A stretch of 64,000 nt of DNA, taken from the NCBI RefSeq assembly GCF_033954835.1, contig NZ_CP121471.1, forward strand, positions 2,970,501 to 3,034,500. The letters run 5' to 3'. The translations under genes were made by a program, and so were the position numbers. A model generated the notes under the pieces. The model was not told the DNA's origin, did not search any database, and saw nothing but the letters and a program-made list of their open reading frames with translations. The DNA comes from Thiorhodovibrio frisius. Lineage in GTDB: Bacteria; Pseudomonadota; Gammaproteobacteria; Chromatiales; Chromatiaceae. Within the stretch, counting starts at the first letter, position 1. Every line of letters begins with the position of its first letter. Of this stretch, positions 55,017 to 63,694 are shown piece by piece.

Positions 55017-55969
55017 ATGTCAGTTTTTTCGACGACCATCCCGAACCCGCCGACATTCGCGCCGAAGTCCTAGCCGGGCTGACACAGCCGGAAAAGCGCA
55101 TTCCGCCCAAGTTCTTCTATGACGAACAGGGCTCGCGACTGTTCGACGCCATCTGCGAACTGCCCGAGTACTACCCGACCCGCACCGAAATTGGCCTACT
55201 GCGCCAATATGGCGCCGAAATGGCAGAATTACTCGGACACGATGTCGTCCTGATCGAACTCGGCAGCGGCAGCAGCCTGAAAATCCGCACCCTGCTCGCG
55301 GCGCTGCGACCGCGTGTCTACATTCCGGTAGACATCTCGCGCGAACATCTGCTGCGCTCGGCCGAAGGCCTGGCCGCCGCCTTTCCAGACATTGAGGTAC
55401 GCGCTGCCTGTGCCGACTACTCCCGCCCCTTCAGTCTTCCACTGCAAGCCGATGACCAGCCGCGCGCAGCCTTCTTCCCCGGCTCTTCCGTCGGCAACTT
55501 CGAGCCCCCCGACGCCGAGGCATTCCTGCATCGAGTCGGCACCCTTCTGGGCCCTGGCGGCCACCTGCTGATCGGCGTGGATCTGCGCAAGTCCGAGGAC
55601 CTACTCCATGCTGCCTACAACGATGCCCAGGGCATCACTGCTGCCTTTAACCTGAACCTGCTCACCCGCATCAACCGCGAACTCGAAGGCACCTTCGATC
55701 CCGCCGCCTTTCACCACAGCGCCTTCTTCAACCCCCACGACAGCCGCATGGAGATGCACCTCGTCAGCAACGCACCACAACAAGTCCTGGTTGCAGGCGA
55801 AACCTTCCGCTTCAGCGAAGGCGAAAGCATCCACACCGAATGCTCCTACAAATACAGCGTCAAAGATTTTCACGCCCTAGCAGAGCGCGCAGGCTTCAAA
55901 CCCGTGCGCGTCTGGACCGACGACCAACAACTCTTCAGCGTCCACGGACTGCGCCGAGGGGACGACTGA
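55013..55969 (+). CDS. egtD: L-histidine N-alpha-methyltransferase EgtD
   Basis: A SAM-dependent enzyme of 318 residues that trimethylates histidine to hercynine, the first step of ergothioneine synthesis. Motifs: PPKFFYDEQGSRLFDAICELPEYY, IELGSGSSLKIRTLL (SAM site), VYIPVDISREHLL, FFPGSSVGNFEP and a C-terminal ECSYKYSVKDF block. It is coupled to egtB, so the two genes probably make the whole pathway together with a C-S lyase not seen here. Confidence 0.94.
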   Translation: MNVSFFDDHPEPADIRAEVLAGLTQPEKRIPPKFFYDEQGSRLFDAICELPEYYPTRTEIGLLRQYGAEMAELLGHDVVLIELGSGSSLKIRTLLAALRPRVYIPVDISREHLLRSAEGLAAAFPDIEVRAACADYSRPFSLPLQADDQPRAAFFPGSSVGNFEPPDAEAFLHRVGTLLGPGGHLLIGVDLRKSEDLLHAAYNDAQGITAAFNLNLLTRINRELEGTFDPAAFHHSAFFNPHDSRMEMHLVSNAPQQVLVAGETFRFSEGESIHTECSYKYSVKDFHALAERAGFKPVRVWTDDQQLFSVHGLRRGDD

Positions 55970-56152
55970 CAAATCCGCACGCGCTTTCCAGACTCCCTCC
56001 GGGCTTCGCCATCTAAACCACCGCCGACCTCCCAGCCAAGTCAGAAAAGGGCATCCTGAGCAGACAACGCGCGTTCCTTGAACCGCCCGCCTCCTCTTAG
56101 CGTCTTACAGAAAGAACAATAGGCGCTATAATGGGCGACAGAGGGAGCGCTA

Positions 56153-56368
56153 ATGAAATCCATACGTATCGAACACGCCTTACGAAAACTCGGGGCTGAC
56201 ATCCGTGACGCGCGTCGACGCAGGCGCATTGGGACTGAACTGATGGCTGAACGCATGGGCGTCTCGCGCGGAACACTCAACCGGCTTGAAGCAGGAAATC
56301 CGGCTGTCTCGATCACCGCCCAGAGCGCAGCGACGCTTTTTGGCGTCCGTGTGCATTTGCCTTGTTAG
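56153..56368 (+). CDS. XRE-family helix-turn-helix protein, probably truncated at the integron boundary
   Basis: A protein of 71 residues with a Cro/CI helix-turn-helix: LRKLGADIRDARRRRRI, TELMAERMGVSRGTLNRLEAGNPAVSI. Relatives continue with a conserved helix after AVSI. Here the last ~15 residues are encoded by what looks like half of an attC site, and the stop codon falls in its core sequence. The C-terminus therefore looks replaced by recombination. Such regulators often pair with HipA-type toxins, but none is nearby. Confidence 0.62.
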   Translation: MKSIRIEHALRKLGADIRDARRRRRIGTELMAERMGVSRGTLNRLEAGNPAVSITAQSAATLFGVRVHLPC

Positions 56369-56370
56369 CC
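56330..56370 (-). other. Truncated attC-like site at the end of the cassette array
   Basis: On the minus strand GGCTAAC (56370-56364) carries the stop codon of the 159-residue gene, as in the other cassettes. It is followed by an attC-like arm and a GGACGCC-AAAAA-GCGTC hairpin. The matching left arm and core (GTTRRRY) are missing because XRE coding sequence begins there. Confidence 0.5.
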
Positions 56371-56844
56371 ATGGTTTGATGATACAGCTTTGATTTTCCT
56401 TGAAAGATACCAATAGTAAGCGGCTATAAAAATAGACAGAAACACGATCTGCATTGGAGTGCTTTCGATGGTTTCTTCATCAAGAGATTCAGGATATAAA
56501 AAAACAGCTTCAAGAACTCCTCCAACAATAAATACTGGGATCATCACGACCAGCATACGAATCATTACAGGAAGACCGATGCACATCATTCTAACTATGA
56601 AGTCCTTATTGTCAGAACTGGAATTGATTTTATAACAATAGTAAACGCCAAATATTGACATACCGAGCATTACGATAGACCCAATAGTGTCGTAATGATT
56701 GTAGGAAGCCCCAATATATAAGGCAGGATCTGATGCCAATGCCATAGCAACGGTAAACAACAGCATGTACTTGAACTCTTCTTTTTGGCTCACGTTTTCT
56801 GACTTGAAGTCTTTAACGAGAGAATCGACTTTCCACAGATACAT
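56365..56844 (-). CDS. Cassette gene: membrane protein of unknown function
   Basis: A protein of 159 residues starting with an AAAGGAG ribosome site 7-8 bp upstream. Four hydrophobic segments are visible (YMLLFTVAMALA, TIGSIVMLGMSIFGVYY, IRMLVVMIPVFIVGGVL, MQIVFLSIFIAAYYWYL). The A+T-rich composition differs from the neighbouring core genes. The start lies 17 bp inside an attC core and the stop codon lies in the next (truncated) site, so this is an integron cassette gene. Family not recognised. Confidence 0.75.
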   Translation of the reverse strand: MYLWKVDSLVKDFKSENVSQKEEFKYMLLFTVAMALASDPALYIGASYNHYDTIGSIVMLGMSIFGVYYCYKINSSSDNKDFIVRMMCIGLPVMIRMLVVMIPVFIVGGVLEAVFLYPESLDEETIESTPMQIVFLSIFIAAYYWYLSRKIKAVSSNHG

Positions 56845-56860
56845 TGATTTCTCCTTTTGT

Positions 56861-56919
56861 GGCTAACGCCAAGCTAAGCCACGCCGCTTTTGGGCGTCGG
56901 CTGGAGTGTTTTGTTAGCC
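56861..56919 (-). other. Integron attC recombination site
   Basis: In minus-strand orientation it reads GGCTAAC (inverse core, 56919-56913), then CCAGCCGACGCC, a short AAAAG loop, GGCGTGGCTTAG, and the core GTTAGCC (56867-56861). The imperfectly paired arms and core/inverse-core sequences match the attC architecture. The stop codon of the upstream cassette gene lies within the inverse core. Confidence 0.85.
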
Positions 56920-57300
56920 ATCTCTCATTATAGTGACACTGGACTTAGCAGCAGATGCAATAGCTGCATCCGGAGTTTCTGCTTCGATTGTTTGAACGTG
57001 ATCGTAGCCTCTTTTTCTTAAATTATTGTTTCTCCAGTCATTTCCTTTTGAGCCAAACCAGAAGAATACTCCAAGCTCTAGCAGAAGCATTACTCCGACA
57101 CCGCCGTCACTGCCTCCTTGCTCAAATGCAGTTTCTATTGTTACCAGAACCAGCATGATTCCAATAAATGCGAAGCCCATACCCCATAATTTCTTAATGA
57201 ATGCCCATATCCATGAAAAGAAGAAAGCTGGCCAACAGAATCCTCTTTTTACCGCTTCATGTCCCCGCGTAGGATGCTTGTAAACATCAAAGGTTTTCAT
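56914..57300 (-). CDS. Cassette gene: DUF2628 membrane protein
   Basis: A protein of 128 residues with an AAGGAG site before ATG 57300. It begins MKTFDVYKHPTRGHEAVKRGFCWPAFFFSW, the DUF2628 signature, followed by hydrophobic segments (FFSWIWAFIKKLWGMGFAFIGIMLVLVTI and VGVMLLLELGVFFWFG). The stop codon lies in the attC inverse core at 56914-56916. DUF2628 proteins are common in integron cassettes. Function unknown. Confidence 0.85.
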   Translation of the reverse strand: MKTFDVYKHPTRGHEAVKRGFCWPAFFFSWIWAFIKKLWGMGFAFIGIMLVLVTIETAFEQGGSDGGVGVMLLLELGVFFWFGSKGNDWRNNNLRKRGYDHVQTIEAETPDAAIASAAKSSVTIMRDG

Positions 57301-57325
57301 TCTTAACTCCTTGCCATTGTTTTAT

Positions 57326-57429
57326 GGCTAACGTCAAACCTAAGCCGACCATACTGCGCTGCTGTGACACTGAATGAAGCCACTGAGCTACGCGCGCAGT
57401 ATGGGGTCGGCTTGAGGTGCGTGTTAGGC
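57326..57429 (-). other. Integron attC recombination site (long)
   Basis: In minus-strand orientation it reads GCCTAAC (57429-57423), CTCAAGCCGACCCCATACTGCG, a ~30-nt variable loop, CGCAGTATGGTCGGCTTAGG, and core GTTAGCC (57332-57326). The long nearly perfect paired arms with a short mismatched spacer match attC folding. The stop codon of the vWA-like cassette gene lies inside its inverse core. Confidence 0.87.
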
Positions 57430-57996
57430 AATTAATTGTTGATCTTCCCATCGAAAAAACTGCCTCCAAAATCCAGAGTCGGCATCCACAAAATAGATCG
57501 GATTCAACTTTGGTACCTCGCGAAAGTCGGAGGGGTGAACGTCGGAACCTAGTAGCAGTGTCGCACAAGAGGCTATTTGAGGCGACGGACGCGTCAGAAG
57601 AGAATTAGCATTTTGTTTCCAGTCATCTGTTGGATGGCTGTTGATTAAGATAACTATCAAAGGGCAAAAATCTCCTTGGAATAGGTTCGATACTGCCTTC
57701 ACTTCCTGGTTAATGCGATAATCTAAGATGGCGCAGGCCGCGCCTAAAGCCAATTCGCCGGCGCCTTCAGGAAATATAAGCGAAGGCCGCCAGCGGTCTA
57801 TCGGAGTAAGCGGATCTTTCGTCCAAGCGTCGCTGCTTGCTTGGATAAGGCTTACATATAGCGTCTCAAGTGCATACGGATCTTGTACTAAAGCATTCTT
57901 TAGACCATGTAAACGGTTCCATATGGCCTCAAAGGAGGCTTTCCCCATTTTAGGTGAGCCGCTAATCACGAAATACAATGGAAGCCTACGTTCCAT
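57424..57996 (-). CDS. Cassette gene: vWA-like protein with degenerate metal site
   Basis: A protein of 190 residues that aligns by eye with the first ~190 residues of the vWA protein at 62642-63694. RRLPLYFVISGSPKMG corresponds to RRLPVFFLLDCSESMAG, DPYALETLYVSLIQ to DPHALETVHVSVIA, and LIVILINSHPTDD to PIVYLFTDGHPTD. The MIDAS Asp-x-Ser-x-Ser, the GGTS Thr and the TDG Asp are all lost, and the C-terminal zinc ribbon is missing. It is thus a metal-site-degenerate TerY-like vWA module carried as an integron cassette, ending in an attC inverse core. It may act as a binding decoy or adaptor for the nearby kinase/phosphatase system; this is inference. Confidence 0.75.
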   Translation of the reverse strand: MERRLPLYFVISGSPKMGKASFEAIWNRLHGLKNALVQDPYALETLYVSLIQASSDAWTKDPLTPIDRWRPSLIFPEGAGELALGAACAILDYRINQEVKAVSNLFQGDFCPLIVILINSHPTDDWKQNANSLLTRPSPQIASCATLLLGSDVHPSDFREVPKLNPIYFVDADSGFWRQFFRWEDQQLIA

Positions 57997-58027
57997 GGTA
58001 AAACCTTGCGTATGTCAGTTTCCGTAA

Positions 58028-58091
58028 GCCTAACGCCAGCCTCAGCCGCCGCGAGCGGACCGAGCGGTAGGACTGGAGGCCATTGTTAGGC
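58028..58091 (-). other. Integron attC recombination site
   Basis: In minus-strand orientation it reads GCCTAAC (58091-58085), AATGGCCTCCAGTCC, a GC-rich hairpin, GGCTGAGGCTGGC, and core GTTAGGC (58034-58028). It separates the vWA-like cassette from the FHA-like gene upstream. Confidence 0.85.
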
Positions 58092-58156
58092 AATCAATTG
58101 CGCGTTGATTTACAGTCGGGGAAACAATTCCATCCAGACCCCTTCTTCGACCTCGC

Positions 58157-59002
58157 TCAGGCCGGTTTCATCCACACCGACTTGGTACGGACCACAAGAC
58201 GCGCGTTGGCAAGGTCGAAGCCCTCATCGACGGCCAACTCGCGCTTCTTTTCCGTGGCCAAATCTAGCAGGGTTACTGTTCTGCCAGACAGAAATACCTT
58301 CGCATACTGTGGTTGCGCGTTAGGCATCTCCGCCAATTTCACATCGGCGTCGGCACCGCAGCCGAATAGTACCGGCTTATCTCCGAGACTGACAGTGATC
58401 GTGCGTTCCTTCTCTAGCGACAGCCCGGAGGGGCGAATGGTTACCTCCAACCAGGCGTGCCGGAACGCCGCCTCGGCGAAAGCGATCACCAGGCCGATGA
58501 CCGCTCCGGTTGTTGCTGTCGCCGCCACGAGCGCGGACACCAGGTACATCAGCGCACAGCCGAAGAAACCACCCGCCGCGCCGGCGAGACTCGCCGTCAC
58601 ACGCTTGAGATTTGGCACCACCCAGGACACCGCGAAACCAACAGCTGCGCCGCCCAGGGTCCAGCCAAGGAAGCGCCCGGCATCGGTGCCGCCGCCCAGC
58701 GATTCAGCGATCGGGAAGCCGATCATCAAGGCGATGAATCCCCCAATCATGCCGCCAATCGCGCCCACCAGCAGTGCTTTCCAGAAGGATTTCGAGTCGA
58801 AAGACTTGCCGACATAGCGTGCCTGGCCCACGGCCAGTAAGGCCGCAATGAACAAACCGTCGAATCCGGTTCCAATAATCCAGCTTGCCCACTCGCTACT
58901 ATTATCGAGGTCGGAAACGCCGTAGATGATGCCGCTCAACAGCCCACCAATGGCTCCGAACCCGGCGAAATAGACGTACTTACTTGACAGTAGAATTTTC
59001 AT
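58157..59002 (-). CDS. Membrane protein with C-terminal FHA-like domain
   Basis: A protein of 281 residues. Residues ~1-185 contain several Gly-rich hydrophobic segments (AGFGAIGGLLSGIIYG, ALLVGAIGGMIGGFIALMIGF, TATTGAVIGLVIAFAEAA). The last ~95 residues are soluble and resemble a forkhead-associated fold (TVSLGDKPVLFGCGADADVKL, QYAKVFLSGRTVTLLDL). FHA domains bind phosphothreonine, which fits the kinase and PP2C genes upstream on the same strand. The gene ends 66 bp before an attC site, so it may itself be part of a cassette. Confidence 0.68.
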   Translation of the reverse strand: MKILLSSKYVYFAGFGAIGGLLSGIIYGVSDLDNSSEWASWIIGTGFDGLFIAALLAVGQARYVGKSFDSKSFWKALLVGAIGGMIGGFIALMIGFPIAESLGGGTDAGRFLGWTLGGAAVGFAVSWVVPNLKRVTASLAGAAGGFFGCALMYLVSALVAATATTGAVIGLVIAFAEAAFRHAWLEVTIRPSGLSLEKERTITVSLGDKPVLFGCGADADVKLAEMPNAQPQYAKVFLSGRTVTLLDLATEKKRELAVDEGFDLANARLVVRTKSVWMKPA

Positions 59003-59244
59003 GACGATAAGTCTCTCGAATTTATTGAATAAATAAATATGTCAATGAATGAATGACGCTAACGGGCTTATATCATAGGCGCTACGCCGGCATTAGACTC
59101 TGTCTAGGAACGAGGAAATGGGGCCTTTGCGGTCTTGCCAGGCCGCACTGACCCGTTTGATTTCAGCTGGCGCGAGCTATATGACACAGGCGACGCCATC
59201 AAAGCAAATTCGGTGCAATCAAAACTCGCACTAGGAAATACACA

Positions 59245-60747
59245 TCACCGAGCATCCACCATTTGGACAACGACCAAACGTCCGCCCTGCGCTTTCTCAA
59301 GCAGAATTTGCTGTCCGTCCTTAAGCTCTAACTTACCGCCAATAGGTACGGGGGTCTTGCTATCGACATCCAATAGATCCGGAAGTCCCTCGTTGACCAG
59401 CCACCAGCGCGAATGATGGAGAACGAAATAACCGATTCGCCGTTTTTGGTCATCGGTTAACTTTTCGTTGGGAGCTATCCGACTGTTCGCGTGCCAAGGG
59501 AAAAGAGACTGTCCGGTCCATACCATCAGACGATGATTATCTGGTCTGAATTGGCCCTCCTTGCGCGACGAGTATAAATTTAGCACCGGCAACTGACCAT
59601 GATAGTTGGTGCCACAAAAAGGACACTGGGGCTTGAAACTATTGTCAAAGACGTACCATTTCTGGTCGCAATCCGGGTTCTGACAAGGCTGTACCAGATC
59701 GACGGTCTTTACCAGTGCTGTCTCCCAATCGTTGGCGGATGGGCGTTGAGCCGGATCATGCAACCCCTTGATGAACGCTTGCTCGAATAACCGGCTGAGA
59801 TAGGGTCCAGTTAAATTGAAGGGGCGCTCGTCGATATTGGCCCACGGCAACTCGCTTGGTTTGACGCTTGCCAGCCGTATTCGGTTACTCGCATCGCCAG
59901 GATGTTCGACGAAAAGGGCTTTCTCGCCCATTGATAGCATCTCGTCTCGTTGTTCGTCGGTGGTGTCGTGGACCTGACTGCCTCGTAGTGGGTGCCGATA
60001 TAGCAAGTACATGTAAATGAGCACCGCTAGCGCGTGCAGGTCAGTCTCTCGCCGTGGCAGCCGTCGTGTTGGATCATCCTTCGGCAGATGGCTTGTCATC
60101 ACTACTTCTGGTGCGATGAAATCCGGAGTTCCTACCACATCGGGGGGGTACTTGCCGGGCACAACCAAACCGTCAACGTCAATGACACAGGCCAGCCCCC
60201 TCGAGGGATCGACCAGGACATTCTTGTAGGAGAGGTCGGAATGGGCCAGGCCAGCCATGTGCAGGCGTCGCACCGCGCGCGCCAACAGTAGGCAAGCCTT
60301 GAGGTGGCCTAGCCAGTCGCCGAGCTCGCGCGGATCGAGGAAACGTTGACGCAGACTGGCAGCGGCAAACCACTTGCCCTCTTTCTCCTTTCCTTTGATC
60401 TTAAGCATGTCGCCATTTTTTGCTCCATGCTCGAAGAAAAAATGCCCGGGATAGGTCGGTGCCACCAAACCAAGCCGTCCTTCGTGCTCGAGCACCCCTG
60501 TTGGCCAGCAAAACAGATTTTGCCAGTAGTCACCGCCGATCTGATTAAAAATGCTCTCGCGATATTTACCTGTGATCATTTCCAGACGCTGGCGCGCCTG
60601 ATAATCCTGCGGGGTCCGATAAAAAGCAACAACATAGGAGCGATCCGGAGAGAAATATACATCCTTCATGGCACCGGACCCGATCACTTCGTCGACGAAT
60701 TCAACCTGCTCTCCGTCCAAATTCTTGCAAGCGATGACTCTTGCCAT
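59245..60747 (-). CDS. Ser/Thr protein kinase-like protein of a TerY-P-type triad
   Basis: ATG 60747 follows AGAGGA at suitable spacing; earlier Met codons lack a ribosome site. About 500 residues. The nucleotide loop is IGSGAMKDVYFS, the catalytic loop reads HSDLSYKNVLVDP (HRD to HSD), the metal site IDVDGLVVPG replaces DFG, and the VAxK Lys is not obvious. A zinc ribbon (CQNPDCDQKWY and CPFCG, residues ~370-395) is followed by a C-terminal FHA-like segment. This variant kinase architecture occurs with vWA and PP2C partners in TerY-P triads. It probably phosphorylates Ser/Thr on the vWA or effector proteins. Confidence 0.82.
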   Translation of the reverse strand: MARVIACKNLDGEQVEFVDEVIGSGAMKDVYFSPDRSYVVAFYRTPQDYQARQRLEMITGKYRESIFNQIGGDYWQNLFCWPTGVLEHEGRLGLVAPTYPGHFFFEHGAKNGDMLKIKGKEKEGKWFAAASLRQRFLDPRELGDWLGHLKACLLLARAVRRLHMAGLAHSDLSYKNVLVDPSRGLACVIDVDGLVVPGKYPPDVVGTPDFIAPEVVMTSHLPKDDPTRRLPRRETDLHALAVLIYMYLLYRHPLRGSQVHDTTDEQRDEMLSMGEKALFVEHPGDASNRIRLASVKPSELPWANIDERPFNLTGPYLSRLFEQAFIKGLHDPAQRPSANDWETALVKTVDLVQPCQNPDCDQKWYVFDNSFKPQCPFCGTNYHGQLPVLNLYSSRKEGQFRPDNHRLMVWTGQSLFPWHANSRIAPNEKLTDDQKRRIGYFVLHHSRWWLVNEGLPDLLDVDSKTPVPIGGKLELKDGQQILLEKAQGGRLVVVQMVDAR

Positions 60748-60877
60748 CAGCATGTCCTCTTGACTTGAATGATGCGACGGCACCGAAATGACGGATAAAT
60801 ACAATTCATAAAGATCCAATTACCGGATAGCACACCTTTGCTGAAAACCGGCGCTGGGCCGTTCCCGCCGAAACTCT

Positions 60878-62638
60878 CTACGCGGTCTCTCCCGGGGCGT
60901 TCGCGTCTGGCCGCACGAGTGCGATAGTGCGGTCATCGTGATTGCCTTGAGAGAAGAAATCGAGCCACTGAACCAATGCCTGGTCGGGTGCGGGCTCACG
61001 CAGCAAGGGCTCCAGCTCGTCCCACAGCCGATCCCACCGAGTCCCGTCCATCAGACCTTTATCGGTCTCAAAATAGGGATCGGAAACGCCGTCTGTCATC
61101 AGCACGACAGCCGTTAGGTCGCGGAAATGTCCGATGCCGATGCGTTTCGCGAATCCTTGCTCCGAGAGTGCCGTCCGGTCGAGAAAGCGGGTTTGCCCCG
61201 CGAACTCACCACTATCAGGCGCACCCATGAGACGAACCTTACCGCGCGGTCCGTAGGCCGCGATGGCACCATCGCCCATCCAAAAGCTGGACAGGAAGAG
61301 CGCGCCATTATGTGACTTAGCAACGGCCGCGAGCAAAGTGGTGGAATAGTCCCTGAAACTGCTGCTCTGCTCGTTTGCTGCCTGTTCGATCGCTTGTACG
61401 GCATCTGTCCCTGCTTGGTGGAAAAGGTAATGCAGATCCGCATTCATGGATTGCGCTGTCGTGGTGGGATCAGAATCCCAGTCCGATAGGGCGGTCGCGA
61501 GCCGCTCGCCGGTTTCGCCTGCAAGTGCGAGAGTCAAGACATCCCCGGCTGCTTTCACTGCAAGCCGAGCCCCTTCTCTAGAGAATTTCGCGCTGCCGGC
61601 CCCATCGGCGACAATCAGGGTGCTCCAGCCACCATCGGTATCCGCATGGATGAAAAAATCGTCGTCACGAAAGGTCCCGGCGTGCTCGTGCGAGCGCCCG
61701 CGACGGCTAGCTGCAAAAACTTGAACCCCGTCTCCAGCAATTCGGCGACCATCCAGATGGGGCTTCGGATAGGGTGCGTCAGTAGGTGGCTCAATAATCT
61801 TCCACAAGCTTTTCGGGTCTGGATTGACGATCAACAGACACTCGCCTGAATAGCTGGCGCTGTCACCTTCAGGAGTCCAACGGAGAGGAAGACGGTAATC
61901 GCCGTCGACTTGAGGGGTGCCCCGCAACTCGCCGTGCTCGCGATGGAAGCTCAGCCCAAGATCAGCAGGCACCTTGACGTCCAGAATTTCTAGCGGTCGG
62001 TCGTCAGCAGCGCGACCATCGATCACGGCAACATACTCGACACCGACTCGCGCATTAGGCAGATGAAAAGTCGCTCTTAGTGCGGGAGACTTAGTTGGCG
62101 GGCTTGCGCTGGAGGGAACTTGGCCAGGTTGGATTGCGTTTGGATCAGGTTGGCGTTCTGGCTCAGGATTTTTCTTGTTGGAGATATCTTGTGGCTTGTG
62201 AGAGGTATCATTATCCGCATCTGATTCGTCCGGCTCCTCCATGATGGGAGGTAACCTGTGTTCGCTCTTAATGACAGAATTTTCTGGTGCCTGGTCTTTT
62301 GGCGTTGAAACAAATTCTGAGATTTTTTTTGAATCCGGGTCAATAGAGTCTAATGGCTGTGTGGTTTGTGGCTCCATATCGTTTTTCCGCTCGATGCGTT
62401 TGAGGGGAATATCTGGGTATAGCTGCTCCCAGGCTTTCGCGATAGCAAGCTGAAATTGGCAAGTCGCGTTGAAGGCTTCATCATTACAAACAAAAGCCTC
62501 AATTTTTTCAGAAGATATCTTGCCGCGATCATAGATGGGCTGTCCGCGGTCCTCGAATAATCGCCAAACAAGATCTTCGACATAAGGGGTGAGTTTTTCG
62601 CGTTTTTTCGCTGTCGACTTATTGGAAATCTCGGCCAT
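60878..62638 (-). CDS. PP2C-family Ser/Thr phosphatase with Ig-like domain (TerY-P triad)
   Basis: A protein of 586 residues. An N-terminal helical segment and a charged, low-complexity linker (residues ~90-195) lead to an Ig-like domain of putative-Ig type (FHLPNARVGVEYVAVIDG, LSFHREHGELRGTPQVDGDYRLPLRW), then the PP2C domain (~310-580). Metal motifs: DDDFFIHAD, VADGAGSAKFSREG, LMTDGVSDPYF and QGNHDDRTIALV. It is the phosphatase partner of the adjacent kinase and starts 4 bp downstream of the vWA gene. Confidence 0.87.
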   Translation of the reverse strand: MAEISNKSTAKKREKLTPYVEDLVWRLFEDRGQPIYDRGKISSEKIEAFVCNDEAFNATCQFQLAIAKAWEQLYPDIPLKRIERKNDMEPQTTQPLDSIDPDSKKISEFVSTPKDQAPENSVIKSEHRLPPIMEEPDESDADNDTSHKPQDISNKKNPEPERQPDPNAIQPGQVPSSASPPTKSPALRATFHLPNARVGVEYVAVIDGRAADDRPLEILDVKVPADLGLSFHREHGELRGTPQVDGDYRLPLRWTPEGDSASYSGECLLIVNPDPKSLWKIIEPPTDAPYPKPHLDGRRIAGDGVQVFAASRRGRSHEHAGTFRDDDFFIHADTDGGWSTLIVADGAGSAKFSREGARLAVKAAGDVLTLALAGETGERLATALSDWDSDPTTTAQSMNADLHYLFHQAGTDAVQAIEQAANEQSSSFRDYSTTLLAAVAKSHNGALFLSSFWMGDGAIAAYGPRGKVRLMGAPDSGEFAGQTRFLDRTALSEQGFAKRIGIGHFRDLTAVVLMTDGVSDPYFETDKGLMDGTRWDRLWDELEPLLREPAPDQALVQWLDFFSQGNHDDRTIALVRPDANAPGETA

Positions 62639-62641
62639 TTG

Positions 62642-63694
62642 CTAGCCCCGCCCACGGCCAACGTCAACGCCATGCCCTTCGCCCGACGCCCCAAGCTCGA
62701 AGGAAACAGTTTTTTCACACCATGGACATACAGCATCGCCCGGCCCGTTCAGACACATGAGTTTTCCACAACCACAAACAGCGAAGGCGGTAGCATTGCC
62801 GCAGTGCGGACAACTCGGCGAGCCAATCAGCTCGGATGTGTTGACCATCTCTCCCGTTGCACGCGGATCAGACCAGTCAAAATAGCTTTCATCGAGCGGA
62901 TAGCACCCTGTAAGCCGGTACATGAAAAGCTTCAATTCGAATTCGCTGCTCTCGAGCTTCTGGCTTTTGCGCTCATATTTGAGCAAGTAAGGCTTGTGAT
63001 TATTCTGGCAGCGTCCGACTAAGGTCACACAGGAAGGATCGACAACGCTAGGCGGGGGATCTTTCACCAAACGCATGATGCGCTCATCGAACACCTCGCT
63101 GAGCGGTTGTTCGGAAAGCTCGCCGAGGCTCTTGCTGCGCCAGAGAACCGATCCGCTAATCCAGTCGACAAATTTTTTATAATCGCCGGGTCGGGACTCC
63201 TCAAATAGGAGCACCTGATCCGTCAGCCGTTTAAGCACCGAAAAGTCCGTATCCCGTCCCAGCCCCACCGCAACGATAGTGGCGGATCGGTCATATTCTT
63301 GGCGCCAACGCTGAATCGCGGCATCAGGGGCATCGGTTGGATGACCGTCAGTGAAGAGATAAACAATCGGCCTCCAGTCGCCCTTACGTTCCGGGCCACT
63401 GCGAACAACTGATCGGTCGATTTCGGACATCAAGGTATCGAGAGCGGCACCGAGACTGGTGCCTCCACCCAAGGGAAGTTTTGGCGGATAAAAGGAGAAA
63501 AGCTCAATGAGGGGGACAATCGTCTTGGCGAAACCCGCGAATGCAATGACGCTGACGTGGACTGTCTCAAGCGCATGGGGGTCCGAACGCAACGATTGCA
63601 CGACAGCATGCAGCCCTTCCTCCATCTTGCGGAGGTTATCTCCAGCCATGGATTCCGAACAATCCAACAGGAAGAAAACTGGAAGTCTACGCAT
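62642..63694 (-). CDS. TerY-type von Willebrand A domain protein with zinc ribbon
   Basis: A protein of 350 residues. The vWA domain (residues ~1-190) has an intact MIDAS: LDCSESMAG, GGTSLGAAL and FTDGHPTD. A C-terminal zinc-ribbon array follows (CPHCGNATAFAVCGCGKLMC and CPWCEKTVSF). vWA, PP2C and kinase genes in one run are the TerY-P triad, associated with tellurite/phage-stress type systems in the Ter network literature. It probably scaffolds metal-dependent protein contacts. An additional vWA-like gene end lies just upstream. Confidence 0.88.
   Translation of the reverse strand: MRRLPVFFLLDCSESMAGDNLRKMEEGLHAVVQSLRSDPHALETVHVSVIAFAGFAKTIVPLIELFSFYPPKLPLGGGTSLGAALDTLMSEIDRSVVRSGPERKGDWRPIVYLFTDGHPTDAPDAAIQRWRQEYDRSATIVAVGLGRDTDFSVLKRLTDQVLLFEESRPGDYKKFVDWISGSVLWRSKSLGELSEQPLSEVFDERIMRLVKDPPPSVVDPSCVTLVGRCQNNHKPYLLKYERKSQKLESSEFELKLFMYRLTGCYPLDESYFDWSDPRATGEMVNTSELIGSPSCPHCGNATAFAVCGCGKLMCLNGPGDAVCPWCEKTVSFELGASGEGHGVDVGRGRG

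Noticed and set aside
56153-58091. A CRISPR array or simple repeat cluster to explain the GTTAGGC/GCCTAAC motifs
   Set aside because: The motifs come as inverted pairs bounding single genes, with long unequal hairpins, which fits attC sites and not direct repeats with spacers.
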